Source: Trichocoleus sp. FACHB-40
Lineage (GTDB): Bacteria > Cyanobacteriota > Cyanobacteriia > Cyanobacteriales > FACHB-T130
Reading direction: 5' to 3'
NCBI RefSeq assembly: GCF_014695915.1
Contig: NZ_JACJPF010000098.1
Location: 124,001 to 188,000 of the forward strand
Length of the DNA stretch: 64,000 bases
The translations under genes were made by a program, and so were the position numbers. Position 1 is the first letter of the stretch. Each line of letters opens with the position of its first letter. This document shows, one piece after another, positions 54,989 through 63,540 of this stretch. The notes below the pieces were generated by a model. That model had not been told where the DNA came from. It worked only from the letters and a program-made list of their open reading frames with translations, and made no database searches.

Positions 54989-56494
54989 TTGACTCAGGCA
55001 TCGCTAAAGTTGCCGCAACAGTGGCGGCGTCTCTATCGCGGCTTGGTCGCGGCAGTGCTGACAAGTAGTAGCCTTGTCAATCCGTGGTTAGGGTTACAAC
55101 CAGTTGAAGCTCAAACAAAGGCATATTGCCAATTATCAACAGATGCGATCGCAGAAAAAGAAAGCCTGCGCTTGGCAGCCTTAAAGGGAAACCCAGATGC
55201 TCAAAGCCGCTACAAAACGCTCTTGAAAAAACACGCAGAGCGTTTGCAGCAATGTCGCTCTCAAACCTGGCCTCGCACTCAGGCAATTTGGCTACGCCTG
55301 TACCCATGCGATATCCGTCAGGGTGCCCTCGATGAACTTATGGATCGTCTGGTTAACCGAGGCTACAACCAAGTTTATGTGGAAGCCTTTGCTGATGGTC
55401 AGGTGTTGTTGCCCGTCGCCGAAAACCGTACTCCTTGGCCTTCCGTAGTCCGAAGCCCTGGTGCAGAAAAAGTTGACTTATTAGCACAAGCGATTAACAA
55501 AGGGCGTGAGCGGGGGCTGAAAGTTTACGCCTGGATGTTTAGCATGAACTTCGGCTACTCCTACTCTCAGCGAAGCGATCGCCAACAGGTTTTAGCTCGT
55601 GACGGCAAGGGACAGACCAGTTCCTCGGTTGTCGAGGATGGCTCTCAAGTCTTCATCGATCCCTACAACCCCCTAGCCAAACGAGATTATTACGACCTGG
55701 TGCAGGCGGTGGTTCGCCGTCGTCCGGATGGGGTACTTTTTGACTACATTCGGTATCCACGGCAGGCAGGTGCCAGCTCCGTAGTTACCAAAGTCCAAGA
55801 CTTGTGGATTTATGGAGACGGTGCGCGAGAAGCTTTGTATCAACGCGCCCTTAACAATAAGGGACGAGATTTAATTCAGCGTTACTTGACAAAAGGCTTT
55901 ATTCGTGCAGGTGATGTTGCCGAGGTGGATAAGCTTTACCCGCAGGAAGGATCGCCGCTTTGGCAGGGACGTAAACCCCCGGATGAGGAAATGAAAGCCA
56001 CCCCTGGTCAGCGTCAACCATTGCTGCAATGGGAGCTGTGGCAATTGAGTGTTGCCCACGCTGCTCAAGGCGTTCTGGATTTTATAAATTTAGCCAGCCA
56101 GCCTGCCGCTAGGCAAGGAATTACCACCGGGGCAGTGTTTTTTCCAGAGGGGAACCAACCCATTGGACAAGGAGGTTATGATTCCAGAATCCAGCCTTGG
56201 GATCGGTTTCCGGCTTCTATGGAGTGGCATCCGATGTCCTACGGAACCTGTGGCAGCACCAACTGCATTGTCTCCCAAGTTCAGCGAGTCTTGAGTCAGG
56301 CACCACCGGGAACTCAGGTTCAACCAGTATTGGCGGGAGCCTGGGGAAAGTCGTACAATTCTCGCCCATCGCTAGAAGACCAGATGCAGGCAATTCGCTC
56401 TGGAACGCCACAAATTAACGCAGTGAGCCATTTTGCCTTCTCCTGGCAAGAACCGGAAGTAGATCGCGATCGCAAATCCTGCGGTTCCCGCTAA
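54989..56494 (+). CDS. Glycosyl hydrolase-like protein (GHL10/DUF187 type), exported
   Basis: 501 residues. TTG at 54989 is the preferred start: AGGAGG (54977-54982) lies 6 bases before it, and it opens on a signal peptide (basic LPQQWRRLYRG, hydrophobic LVAAVLTSS, cleavage near QPVEAQ). An ATG at 54962 adds nine residues and lacks a site. The GHL10-type TIM barrel follows: AIWLRLYPCD, YNQVYVEAFADGQVLL, GLKVYAWMFSMNFGYSY, and the likely catalytic strand PDGVLFDYIRYPRQ. Such proteins act on cell-wall or extracellular glycans, but the substrate is undefined. A Uma2-type relic lies just downstream. Confidence 0.87.
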   Translation: MTQASLKLPQQWRRLYRGLVAAVLTSSSLVNPWLGLQPVEAQTKAYCQLSTDAIAEKESLRLAALKGNPDAQSRYKTLLKKHAERLQQCRSQTWPRTQAIWLRLYPCDIRQGALDELMDRLVNRGYNQVYVEAFADGQVLLPVAENRTPWPSVVRSPGAEKVDLLAQAINKGRERGLKVYAWMFSMNFGYSYSQRSDRQQVLARDGKGQTSSSVVEDGSQVFIDPYNPLAKRDYYDLVQAVVRRRPDGVLFDYIRYPRQAGASSVVTKVQDLWIYGDGAREALYQRALNNKGRDLIQRYLTKGFIRAGDVAEVDKLYPQEGSPLWQGRKPPDEEMKATPGQRQPLLQWELWQLSVAHAAQGVLDFINLASQPAARQGITTGAVFFPEGNQPIGQGGYDSRIQPWDRFPASMEWHPMSYGTCGSTNCIVSQVQRVLSQAPPGTQVQPVLAGAWGKSYNSRPSLEDQMQAIRSGTPQINAVSHFAFSWQEPEVDRDRKSCGSR

Positions 56495-56545
56495 GTTACT
56501 CGTTCCTGGGTTGCGGCCTGGGAACGAATACCAGCGCTCTGCTAA

Positions 56546-56722
56546 GATCCAAATGGTTTTAGCCGCGAGTGGCTCTACTGGTACGATTCCAACTCTAACC
56601 GTTTCCCGGCACCAGAGAATGTTATTCAACAGGAGCGCCAACGCACTGACAGAGCTGAACAGCAGCTTGCCGAATTAATGGCTAAGTTACAAGAGCGAGG
56701 AATCGATCTCGAAGAGCTTTAG
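56546..56722 (+). pseudogene. C-terminal remnant of a Uma2 (DUF820)-type gene
   Basis: The frame from 56546 to TAG at 56720-56722 encodes EWLYWYDSNSNRFPAPENVI, then QQERQRTDRAEQQLAELMA and ERGIDLEEL. The QERQRADRAE...LRELGIDP coiled tail is a hallmark of the Uma2-type endonuclease family that is highly amplified in cyanobacteria. An in-frame TAA at 56543 closes it and nothing upstream restores the nuclease domain, so only the tail remains. Confidence 0.7.
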
Positions 56723-56798
56723 AAAAAGCGATCGCTTTTCATATTAGTGGTTAACGCTTCCCTCTACCACAGCTTTAACTTATTGTCAATCAGCAATT

Positions 56799-56827
56799 CT
56801 CATTCCCAGACTGAGCCTGGGAATGAG
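56799..56827. terminator. Hairpin between the Uma2 relic and leuS
   Basis: CTCATTCCCAG (56799-56809) pairs with CTGGGAATGAG (56817-56827), loop 7. A second, less perfect copy of the motif (CTTCCCAGGCTCAGCCTGG) lies at 56848-56866, so both may stop transcription at the end of leuS. Confidence 0.6.
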
Positions 56828-56881
56828 TTGGAAGAGGACTTTTCTGCTTCCCAGGCTCAGCCTGGTGCCTCCACCCTAAAC

Positions 56882-59800
56882 CTACGCCACCACAAAATTA
56901 ACCAACTTTCCAGGCACCACAATTACCTTTTTAATCTCCTTACCCTGGATATGCTTCAAAGCCACCTCTGACTCACGGGCATACTTCTCCAAAGCCTCCC
57001 GACTAGCATCAGCAGGCACTTGAATCGCCCCGCGAGTTTTGCCCATAATCTGAATCACCAAAGTAATTTCATCAACCACCAAGGCATCTGGGTCAACTTT
57101 AGGCCAGGTTTGCAAGTGTACTGACTCAGTGTTACCTAAATTCCACAACTCATCAGCAATGTGAGGCGCAAAAGGTGCCATTAACAAAATTAGAGTGTTT
57201 ATCCCTTCCGCATACACAGGAGAATCTTTGCAGATGGCATCAGTAAGAGCATTACTTAACTTCATCAACTCAGAAACCGCCGTATTGAATTGATATTCGC
57301 CCTCTAAATCTTCCGTGACAGCTTGGATAGCATTGTGAATTGCTCGTCGCAAATCTTTTTCAGGTTTTGTTAGTTGTACTGACTCAGTGTTATCTAAAGT
57401 CTTCCACAACTCATTAGCAAGGTGAGGCGCACAAGGTTCTATTAACAAAATCAAAGTTTTTATCCCTTCCGCATACACAGGAGAATCTTTGCAGGTGGCA
57501 TCAGTAAGAGCATTACTTAATTTCATGAAATTAGAAACAGCCGTATTGAATTCATATCTGCCCTCTAAATCTGTGAAAGCTTGGATAGCATTGTGAATTG
57601 CTCGTTGCAAATCTTTTTCAGGTTGTGTTATTTGTCCCGCGTCCGTTGTTTGTTGTAAAGACGACTGACTGCTGACATCCGCAACTAAACGCCAGACGCG
57701 ATGTAAAAAGTGGAATTGGCCCTCAACGTCAGCATCATCCCATTCCAAATCTTTTTCCGGAGGTGCCTTGAACAAGGTAAACATCCGCGCCGTATCTGCG
57801 CCATACTTGGCGAGAACTTCCAACGGATCTACACCGTAGATCCGTTGGATAACATTGTGAATTGCTCGTTGGAAATCTTTTTCAGGTTGTGTTAGTTGTC
57901 CCTCGTCCGTTGTTTGTTGTAAAGACGACTGACTACTGACGAACTCCGCAACCAAACGCCACACACGATTTAAAAAGCGGAATTGTCCCTCAACGTCAGC
58001 ATCATCCCATTCCAAATCTTTTTCCGGAGGTGCCTTGAACAAGGTAAACATCCGCGCCGTATCTGCGCCGTACTTGGCGAGAACTTCCAACGGATCTACA
58101 CCGTTGTACTTCGACTTCGACATTTTCTCATAGAAGACTTCCAACGGTTTACCCGTTTCCGGATCTTTTGGTGCTGTCGGATCTTTTACCTGTGCCCCTG
58201 GAATATACTTACCAGTCTCAGGATTTTTGTAAGTTATACCCTGAACCATGCCTTGAGTTAGCAAGCGCTGGAAGGGTTCGTCAAAATTTAGCAAGCCGCA
58301 GTCTCGCAACACTTTAGTAAAGAAGCGCGAGTAAAGCAAGTGCAAAATTGCGTGTTCAATTCCGCCTACATACTGGTCTACAGGCATCCAGTCGTTTGTC
58401 TTCGTCTTGTCGAATACCTGTTGCCCATTATTAGCGTCGGGATACCGCAAGAAATACCACGAGGAATCGATAAATGTGTCCATCGTGTCTGTTTCCCGCT
58501 TTGCTTGCGTTCCGCAACTCGGACAAGGCACATTTACCCAATCCATCCCAGACAAAGGAGAAGCACCGCGTCCGGTAAATTCTACATTTTCCGGCAATAC
58601 TACTGGTAAGTCTTCGTCCGGGACTGGCACTATACCGCACTTGGGACAGTGAATGACCGGGATAGGCGCACCCCAGTAGCGTTGTCGAGAAATTAGCCAA
58701 TCTCGCAAGCGATACTGTATCCGCGCTTTCCCGAAACCTTGTTGTTCGGCGTATTGAATAATCGCTGACTTGGCTTCGGTTGAATCCATGCCATTGAAGA
58801 TGTCAGAATTAACTACAACTCCCGGTTCGGTATAAGCTTCTTTCAAAGTTATGGGTGTATCAGCTGCATCAGCACGCACAATTACCACGTTGATTGGCAA
58901 ATCGTTTCCATTAGCAAATTTGAAATCCCGAACATCGTGAGCTGGGACTCCCATCACCGCGCCCGTGCCATACTCGTACAATACATAATCCGCGATCCAA
59001 ATCGGAATCTCTTCCCCAGTGAAGGGGTTAATTGCCTTACCACCTGTAGGAATACCCCGCTTTGGCTTATCTTCAGCAGTACGTTCCAACTCAGTTTGGT
59101 TGGAAACTTCCTGAATAAAGGCTTCTACAGCCGCTTTCCGTTCTGGAGTAGTAACCTTGGCAGTTAAAGGATGCTCTGGTGCCAATACTACGTAAGTAAC
59201 ACCATAGACAGTATCGGGACGGGTAGTGAAAACACCGACTTTTTCATCCTTCCCGACAATCGGAAATTCTAAGTAAGCGCCAACAGATTTACCAATCCAG
59301 TTAGCCTGCATCAACTTTACACGCTCAGGCCATCCGTTCAATTTGTCCAAATCGTTGAGCAATTGCTCGGCATAATAGGTAATCTTGAGGAACCACTGCC
59401 GCAACAACTTGCGCTCAACTTTGGCACCGGAACGCCAAGAACGCCCTTCGTTATCAACTTGCTCGTTTGCCAATACTGTCTGGTCGATGGGGTCCCAGTT
59501 GACGGCGGATTCTTTCTGATAAGCTAGTCCGCGAGAGAAAAATTGCAAGAAAATCCACTGCGTCCACTTGTAATAGTCGGGAGAACAAGTGGTTACTTCC
59601 CGGCTCCAGTCTATAGAAAGCCCCAACTGCTGTAACTGACGCCGCATCTGAGCAATATTTTGATAAGTCCACTCTGCCGGAGGAACGCCCCGGTCAATGG
59701 CGGCATTTTCCGCAGGCAAACCAAAGGCATCCCAACCCATTGGATGGAGTACGCGATACCCTTGCATCCGCTTGAGTCGGGCAATCACATCTGTGATTGT

Positions 59801-59971
59801 GTAGTTACGAACGTGTCCCATGTGCAGGCTGCCCGATGGATACGGGAACATAGACAGGGCGTAGAATTTCGGCTTGCTGCTGTCTAAGGAGGGGGTTTTA
59901 TCTAAGCCTTGTTCTATCCAAGTCTGTTGCCACTTTTCCTCTATTGCTGCTGGGTTGTATCGGGACTCCAC
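56882..59971 (-). CDS. leuS: Leucyl-tRNA synthetase with two internal tandem duplications
   Basis: Charges tRNA-Leu. The HIGH motif is HMGH (in [15 protein letters not shown]), the KMSKS loop is KMSKSKYNG (residues about 616-624), and the editing domain lies at about 220-410. Cyanobacterial enzymes have about 850-860 residues; this one has 1029. Directly after KMSKS an 89-residue unit (625-713) is repeated at 714-802, with near-identical DNA (57833-58099 and 57566-57832). An 86-87-residue unit (784-869) is repeated at 870-955, more diverged (57365-57622 and 57107-57364). Both fall in the helical anticodon-binding region. Subtracting one copy of each gives 853. The reading frame is open throughout, so the product may still work, or another leuS copy may exist. 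Confidence 0.95.
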   Translation of the reverse strand: MESRYNPAAIEEKWQQTWIEQGLDKTPSLDSSKPKFYALSMFPYPSGSLHMGHVRNYTITDVIARLKRMQGYRVLHPMGWDAFGLPAENAAIDRGVPPAEWTYQNIAQMRRQLQQLGLSIDWSREVTTCSPDYYKWTQWIFLQFFSRGLAYQKESAVNWDPIDQTVLANEQVDNEGRSWRSGAKVERKLLRQWFLKITYYAEQLLNDLDKLNGWPERVKLMQANWIGKSVGAYLEFPIVGKDEKVGVFTTRPDTVYGVTYVVLAPEHPLTAKVTTPERKAAVEAFIQEVSNQTELERTAEDKPKRGIPTGGKAINPFTGEEIPIWIADYVLYEYGTGAVMGVPAHDVRDFKFANGNDLPINVVIVRADAADTPITLKEAYTEPGVVVNSDIFNGMDSTEAKSAIIQYAEQQGFGKARIQYRLRDWLISRQRYWGAPIPVIHCPKCGIVPVPDEDLPVVLPENVEFTGRGASPLSGMDWVNVPCPSCGTQAKRETDTMDTFIDSSWYFLRYPDANNGQQVFDKTKTNDWMPVDQYVGGIEHAILHLLYSRFFTKVLRDCGLLNFDEPFQRLLTQGMVQGITYKNPETGKYIPGAQVKDPTAPKDPETGKPLEVFYEKMSKSKYNGVDPLEVLAKYGADTARMFTLFKAPPEKDLEWDDADVEGQFRFLNRVWRLVAEFVSSQSSLQQTTDEGQLTQPEKDFQRAIHNVIQRIYGVDPLEVLAKYGADTARMFTLFKAPPEKDLEWDDADVEGQFHFLHRVWRLVADVSSQSSLQQTTDAGQITQPEKDLQRAIHNAIQAFTDLEGRYEFNTAVSNFMKLSNALTDATCKDSPVYAEGIKTLILLIEPCAPHLANELWKTLDNTESVQLTKPEKDLRRAIHNAIQAVTEDLEGEYQFNTAVSELMKLSNALTDAICKDSPVYAEGINTLILLMAPFAPHIADELWNLGNTESVHLQTWPKVDPDALVVDEITLVIQIMGKTRGAIQVPADASREALEKYARESEVALKHIQGKEIKKVIVVPGKLVNFVVA
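57107..57622. repeat. Second tandem duplication inside leuS
   Basis: Two adjacent copies of an approximately 258-261-bp unit, each coding [14 protein letters not shown] and the [15 protein letters not shown] segment. The copy nearer the C-terminus keeps the usual [12 protein letters not shown]; the other reads [12 protein letters not shown] and has lost one Glu codon, so it looks like the degenerating copy. Confidence 0.9.
57566..58099. repeat. First tandem duplication inside leuS
   Basis: Two copies of a 267-bp unit with near-identical sequence. Period measured from AACTTCC at 58081 and at 57814. Each copy codes [18 protein letters not shown] and continues to the RAIHN.IQ segment. Confidence 0.92.
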
Positions 59972-60108
59972 AACGAAAACTCCTACTGGGTCATTAATCG
60001 TCTACGTTTTCCTAATTCTGTCATACTACCTCGCTGGGTGTGGCATGAGTAGGGGGTTTCAGTTTATAAGTGACAAACGAATGACATCTGAAGTTGTCTA
60101 GTCATCAA

Positions 60109-60501
60109 ATGTTAAAAGTATTCGTTTACGGCACTCTCAAGCCTGGGGGGTCGAATTATCAACGTTATTGTGCGGGTAAGGTGGTGGAGGAGACAAGCGC
60201 GATCGCGCACGGTAAACTCTTCGCCCTAAAATTAGGTTATCCCGCCATGACTACAGGCGACGGGAAAGTTCACGGCTTTTTGTTATCTTTCGCCGATTCA
60301 GCAGTTTTACTGAATTTGGATGAATTGGAAGATTACAATCCAGAGCGGAAAGCGGCACAAAATTTATATAATCGGCACGAAATCCAGACGTATGATTTAG
60401 ATGCGCGATCGCTAGGGACGGCGTGGGTTTATCTGATGACACCAGAGCAAGTTAGACGCTACGGGGGTGTTGCTCTGCCGTGTGGTTACTGGAAAGGATA
60501 A
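60109..60501 (+). CDS. Gamma-glutamylcyclotransferase-like (GGCT/AIG2) protein
   Basis: 130 residues from the ATG at 60109. An upstream in-frame start at 60094 adds five residues and lacks a ribosome site. The N-terminal motif VFVYGTLKPGGSNYQRYC is typical of the family, and the conserved acidic region with the catalytic Glu is LLNLDELEDYNPER. Family members cyclise gamma-glutamyl amines or peptides. The small size fits the core cyclotransferase fold alone. Convergent with the anti-sigma gene beyond a strong terminator-like hairpin. Confidence 0.85.
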   Translation: MLKVFVYGTLKPGGSNYQRYCAGKVVEETSAIAHGKLFALKLGYPAMTTGDGKVHGFLLSFADSAVLLNLDELEDYNPERKAAQNLYNRHEIQTYDLDARSLGTAWVYLMTPEQVRRYGGVALPCGYWKG

Positions 60502-60531
60502 AACCCTGAAGTGCAAATAAGTTAAAGCCCC

Positions 60532-60575
60532 TCTCCACCTAACCCTCCCCTCAAAGGGCTAGGGTTAGGTGGAGA
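60532..60575. terminator. Bidirectional hairpin between convergent genes
   Basis: TCTCCACCTAACCCT (60532-60546) and its exact complement (60561-60575) enclose a 14-base loop between the GGCT-like and anti-sigma genes, which face each other. Confidence 0.65.
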
Positions 60576-60659
60576 AGGGTGGGAAAGATGTTAACTGTGA
60601 ATTGATTGAGCGTTTCATCCCCCAACTCCAAAGGTCAATTGAGGGGTTAAGAATGTAAA

Positions 60660-61226
60660 TTAATAACTTTGATTTTGTGTATCTTCGGCAGAGTTTAGCA
60701 GTTGGTTGAGAGAGTGTTCTGGACTCGCTACTGCTGCTTTGGGAATCTCTATGGCAGGGCGATTCAGAGCAACCATCAAAGGCTCTGAAGGCTGCGGTGC
60801 TATGGGAGATTGAGCCATCTGCGGACTCAAGGAGTAATTGCCGGGGAGAATGCCTGAGAAAGCGCCAACAAACAAAGCTGCGATCGCTGCACCACTCCAT
60901 CCAGCAAATTTTTGAAATCTGCGGCGGTTGATCGAAGCGAAAACTTCATTTACTGCCTGTTCTGTTGATTGCCCAGACTCAGGAACTGGCAGGGTTTGTA
61001 ACCCTTGACGTAACGTCACTAATCTGGTGTACAAGCACTGCACTGTCGGGTCAGTTTTCAGCCATTCCTGAACTTGTTTGCGTTCCGCAGCGGTTACTTC
61101 ACCGTCTAAGTAGGCACTGAGCAATTCAAAGCGATCACGCTGCAAAATATCCATTTCCTTCGAGGTCTGTGCGTCCGCTGGGCATCGCAGTCCAGCATCC
61201 TTATGAGTATTAAAGTCAGGGGTCAT
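60660..61226 (-). CDS. Anti-sigma factor (membrane-anchored)
   Basis: 188 residues. The cytoplasmic N-terminal anti-sigma domain includes DRFELLSAYLDGEVTAAERK, typical of proteins that sequester ECF sigma factors. One membrane helix lies at about 108-130 (AGWSGAAIAALFVGAFSGIL), and a proline-rich extracytoplasmic tail follows. It lies downstream of the ECF sigma gene on the same strand, although separated by 381 bp. The start at 61226 is not certain; an ATG at 61154 sits directly after GAAGGAA. Release of the sigma factor would be by proteolysis of the membrane protein. Confidence 0.82.
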   Translation of the reverse strand: MTPDFNTHKDAGLRCPADAQTSKEMDILQRDRFELLSAYLDGEVTAAERKQVQEWLKTDPTVQCLYTRLVTLRQGLQTLPVPESGQSTEQAVNEVFASINRRRFQKFAGWSGAAIAALFVGAFSGILPGNYSLSPQMAQSPIAPQPSEPLMVALNRPAIEIPKAAVASPEHSLNQLLNSAEDTQNQSY

Positions 61227-61607
61227 GTTTACGTCACCAGCAAATCACACAATTGGAAACTACAGCTCTCACAAATTTTTGCCACTATCAGTATATGGTA
61301 GATACTCGTATCTCGTCTAAGATTGTAACTGTCCTGTCAACAATCAGCACGTAAGTGAGTGGTAGGGAATTTACTTAAGCCGTCCGGAGTAGCTTGGTTG
61401 GGGTTCAACTCAGCTCTTTGGGAGTTTTTGGCGGTTATAGCAGCAAGTAGATATCAAACTTTCTTCACCCGGTGATTAGGGTAAATTCCTTACAGCAGCA
61501 CCACTTCAACAATCTAAAGAACACCATTCTACTGCCTTGAGCATAATTGACTTTCTGGGGAGGGCAAATCCACCTAAAAGCTGAAAATTAATTTCACCTT
61601 GAAAAGG
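61227..61607. other. 381-bp gap between sigma and anti-sigma genes
   Basis: No ORF of note. Unusually long for a sigma/anti-sigma pair, so the anti-sigma gene probably has its own promoter, perhaps driven by the sigma factor itself. No clear ECF-type -35/-10 pair was recognised. Confidence 0.4.
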
Positions 61608-62258
61608 CTAGCGCCCATCTAGATAGTTTTGCAACTGAGATTGCAGCCGCTGTCTGGCTCTAGCAATTCTAGACTTCACAGTTCCCAAAGAAACGCCAGT
61701 AATTTCAGCAATTTCTTCGTATGCCATACCTTCGATTTCTCTAAGGACGATGGTAGTACGGAAAACCTCTGGCAGATCAGCGATCGCTTCATGCAGTTGT
61801 TCGTAGAATTCCCGCGTCGTCATATCTTCGTCGGGACTTGGATTGTCTGAGGCAATTTCCCAATCCATTTCACCGTCATCCATCATGCGAGGAGCATCCA
61901 GCGACAGCGGATTAGAAACCCGTTTGCGTTTACGCAGCTCATCGTAAAACAGGTTGGTGGCTATGCGGCTCAACCATCCCCGGAACTTGACTGGTTCCTG
62001 CAAACGTTTGATATTGCGGTAAACCCGAATCCAAACTTCTTGTGCTAAATCTGCCCGATCCTGCCAATCTGGAGCCAGGTGGTACAAAATTTTCTCGACA
62101 TGAGACTGATAGCGACGCAACAGCTCTGCAAAGGCAGCGCGATCGGGACGCAGATCGGCCTGACAGCGTAAAATCAAATCGTAGTTTGAGAGTTTTTCAG
62201 GTTGCACCTGAACCGTTACTTCAGCCGTTGACCAGGTTGCAGGAATCGATTGACTCAT
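61608..62258 (-). CDS. ECF-type RNA polymerase sigma factor
   Basis: 216 residues from the ATG at 62258; an upstream ATG at 62294 adds 12. Region 2 (AFAELLRRYQSHVEKILYHL, DLAQEVWIRVYRNI) and region 4 (LPEVFRTTIVLREIEGMAYE, SLGTVKSRIARARQRLQSQL) are complete, with the variable linker between. Group 3 (SigG-like) cyanobacterial type, probably active under envelope or light stress. The downstream anti-sigma gene suggests membrane-coupled control. Which of the SigF, SigG or SigH groups it belongs to is not settled. Confidence 0.92.
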   Translation of the reverse strand: MSQSIPATWSTAEVTVQVQPEKLSNYDLILRCQADLRPDRAAFAELLRRYQSHVEKILYHLAPDWQDRADLAQEVWIRVYRNIKRLQEPVKFRGWLSRIATNLFYDELRKRKRVSNPLSLDAPRMMDDGEMDWEIASDNPSPDEDMTTREFYEQLHEAIADLPEVFRTTIVLREIEGMAYEEIAEITGVSLGTVKSRIARARQRLQSQLQNYLDGR

Positions 62259-62711
62259 GGATGAAATGGGGGTTAAAACAGCCTTACTCCCCAAGACGCT
62301 GCCACTTGTGCAATGTTCCCAATTAGATGGAACGCAATTTTTGCGCTCTCACACCAATGTAGCGAATAGCAGTAGCAGAGAGTGGGGAGTTATTACTATT
62401 CTTCGCAACTAATAAAATCCCATCAGGAAAAATTTCCTTGGCTCAATAAACTGCTGGCAAAGTCCCCAACGACTGAATTCCCTTAAAAGCCAACCTCTAT
62501 TCTTCTGGAAGAGGACGCAAGTTGAGAGCTTTTATTTAAGGAAGTCCTCATGGTGAGGGGACTTTACTATATCAAGCTTGGGTGGATGAGGCTTGGTTTG
62601 TGTAGGGTCATTTAGCTTTCCGCCAATTGCGCGAAGCCTAATATTGATAGGCGTATGCTAAAAGAAGAAGGTTATAAGGTAATTAGGTAGCAACTCGTAG
62701 CGAAAAGCGCT
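62259..62711. other. Divergent intergenic region
   Basis: About 450 bp between the sigma gene and the transpeptidase. Holds an imperfect hairpin (AAGTCC with GGACTT, near 62542-62563). No gene or RNA was recognised. Confidence 0.4.
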
Positions 62712-63293
62712 ATGTCAAGAAATGAGCCACTGTCTCGAAATTTGATGCTGATTTGTTTTGGGACAGCTTTTGTGCTGTTGTCAGTTTCGTGGCGATCGCA
62801 TTTCTCAAAGCTGACGCTCAACAGCTTGGGATTACCAGTTATTGCTGGGGAAAATTTTAGCTTCGGGGCTGCTTTATCGCCATCAACGTCAGAATACCTT
62901 GGGCGATCGCGTTTGATTGTCGATTTGAGCGATCGCGTTGTCTATGTTTACCTAGACAATCAGCTTTTCGCCACCTACCCGGTAGCTGTGGGACAGTCGG
63001 GTTGGGAGACTCCCATCGGTTCGTTTCAAGTTCTAAAAATGAACAAAAATCCAGCTTGGAGTCAACCCATCACCGGGGAAGTCTTCCCCGCCGGGGCGAA
63101 GAATAATCCTTTAGGCGATCGCTGGATTAGCTTTTGGTCGGATGGACGACATCAAATCGGGTTCCACGGCACCAACCAGGAGCAGCTGGTAGGGCAAGCT
63201 GTTTCTCACGGCTGCGTGCGAATGCGTAATCAGGATATTCGGGCTATGTATCAGCAGATAAGTAAAGGAACGCCTGTAATTGTTCGTCGCTGA
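62712..63293 (+). CDS. L,D-transpeptidase (YkuD)
   Basis: 193 residues. N-terminal membrane anchor (LMLICFGTAFVLLSVSW), then YkuD catalytic domain (about 65-193): IVDLSDRVVYVYLDNQLF, GSFQVLKMNKNPAW, and the catalytic HGTNQEQLVGQAVSHGCVRM with His and Cys present. Forms 3-3 cross-links or attaches proteins to peptidoglycan and withstands most beta-lactams. Together with the PBP at the left end and the SLH protein it shows an active wall metabolism in the window. Single gene, followed by a TnpB relic on the opposite strand. Confidence 0.92.
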   Translation: MSRNEPLSRNLMLICFGTAFVLLSVSWRSHFSKLTLNSLGLPVIAGENFSFGAALSPSTSEYLGRSRLIVDLSDRVVYVYLDNQLFATYPVAVGQSGWETPIGSFQVLKMNKNPAWSQPITGEVFPAGAKNNPLGDRWISFWSDGRHQIGFHGTNQEQLVGQAVSHGCVRMRNQDIRAMYQQISKGTPVIVRR

Positions 63294-63322
63294 GAAGGTA
63301 AAGGTTTGACCTCCTCCCCACC

Positions 63323-63526
63323 TTAAACCTTAGCTCCACGAGCCTGCGGTTTTGAAAGTGGGGATTTCCCGGAAAGTTGGCATTGCTTGTGAGTTTGTAT
63401 AGCCTCGCGGTTTTTCTTCCCTGCTTCATTACACCCGCCGCCATCCTGCTCGGCTCTCGGCGTTACGGTAGCTTTACAGGCTAACACTGTGAGTCCCACA
63501 GCTAAGATATTCTTCCCCGCGTTCTC
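63323..63526 (-). pseudogene. Remnant of a TnpB (IS200/IS605-family) C-terminus
   Basis: Reading leftward from 63526 to TAA at 63323-63325 gives ENAGKNILAVGLTVLACKAT and continues to LSGKSPLSKPQARGAKV. ENAxxNIL is the third RuvC segment that ends the nuclease domain of TnpB (DRDxNAAxNIL), and the Gly/Cys-rich tail suits cyanobacterial TnpB. A TAA lies directly upstream, so only about 68 codons remain. No right-end element was recognised. Confidence 0.6.
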
Positions 63527-63540
63527 TTATTTAGAAGATT

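Noticed and set aside
57710-58261. Two related short frames on the plus strand (61 and 92 codons)
   Set aside because: They are antisense to the leuS duplication and look alike only because the DNA is duplicated.
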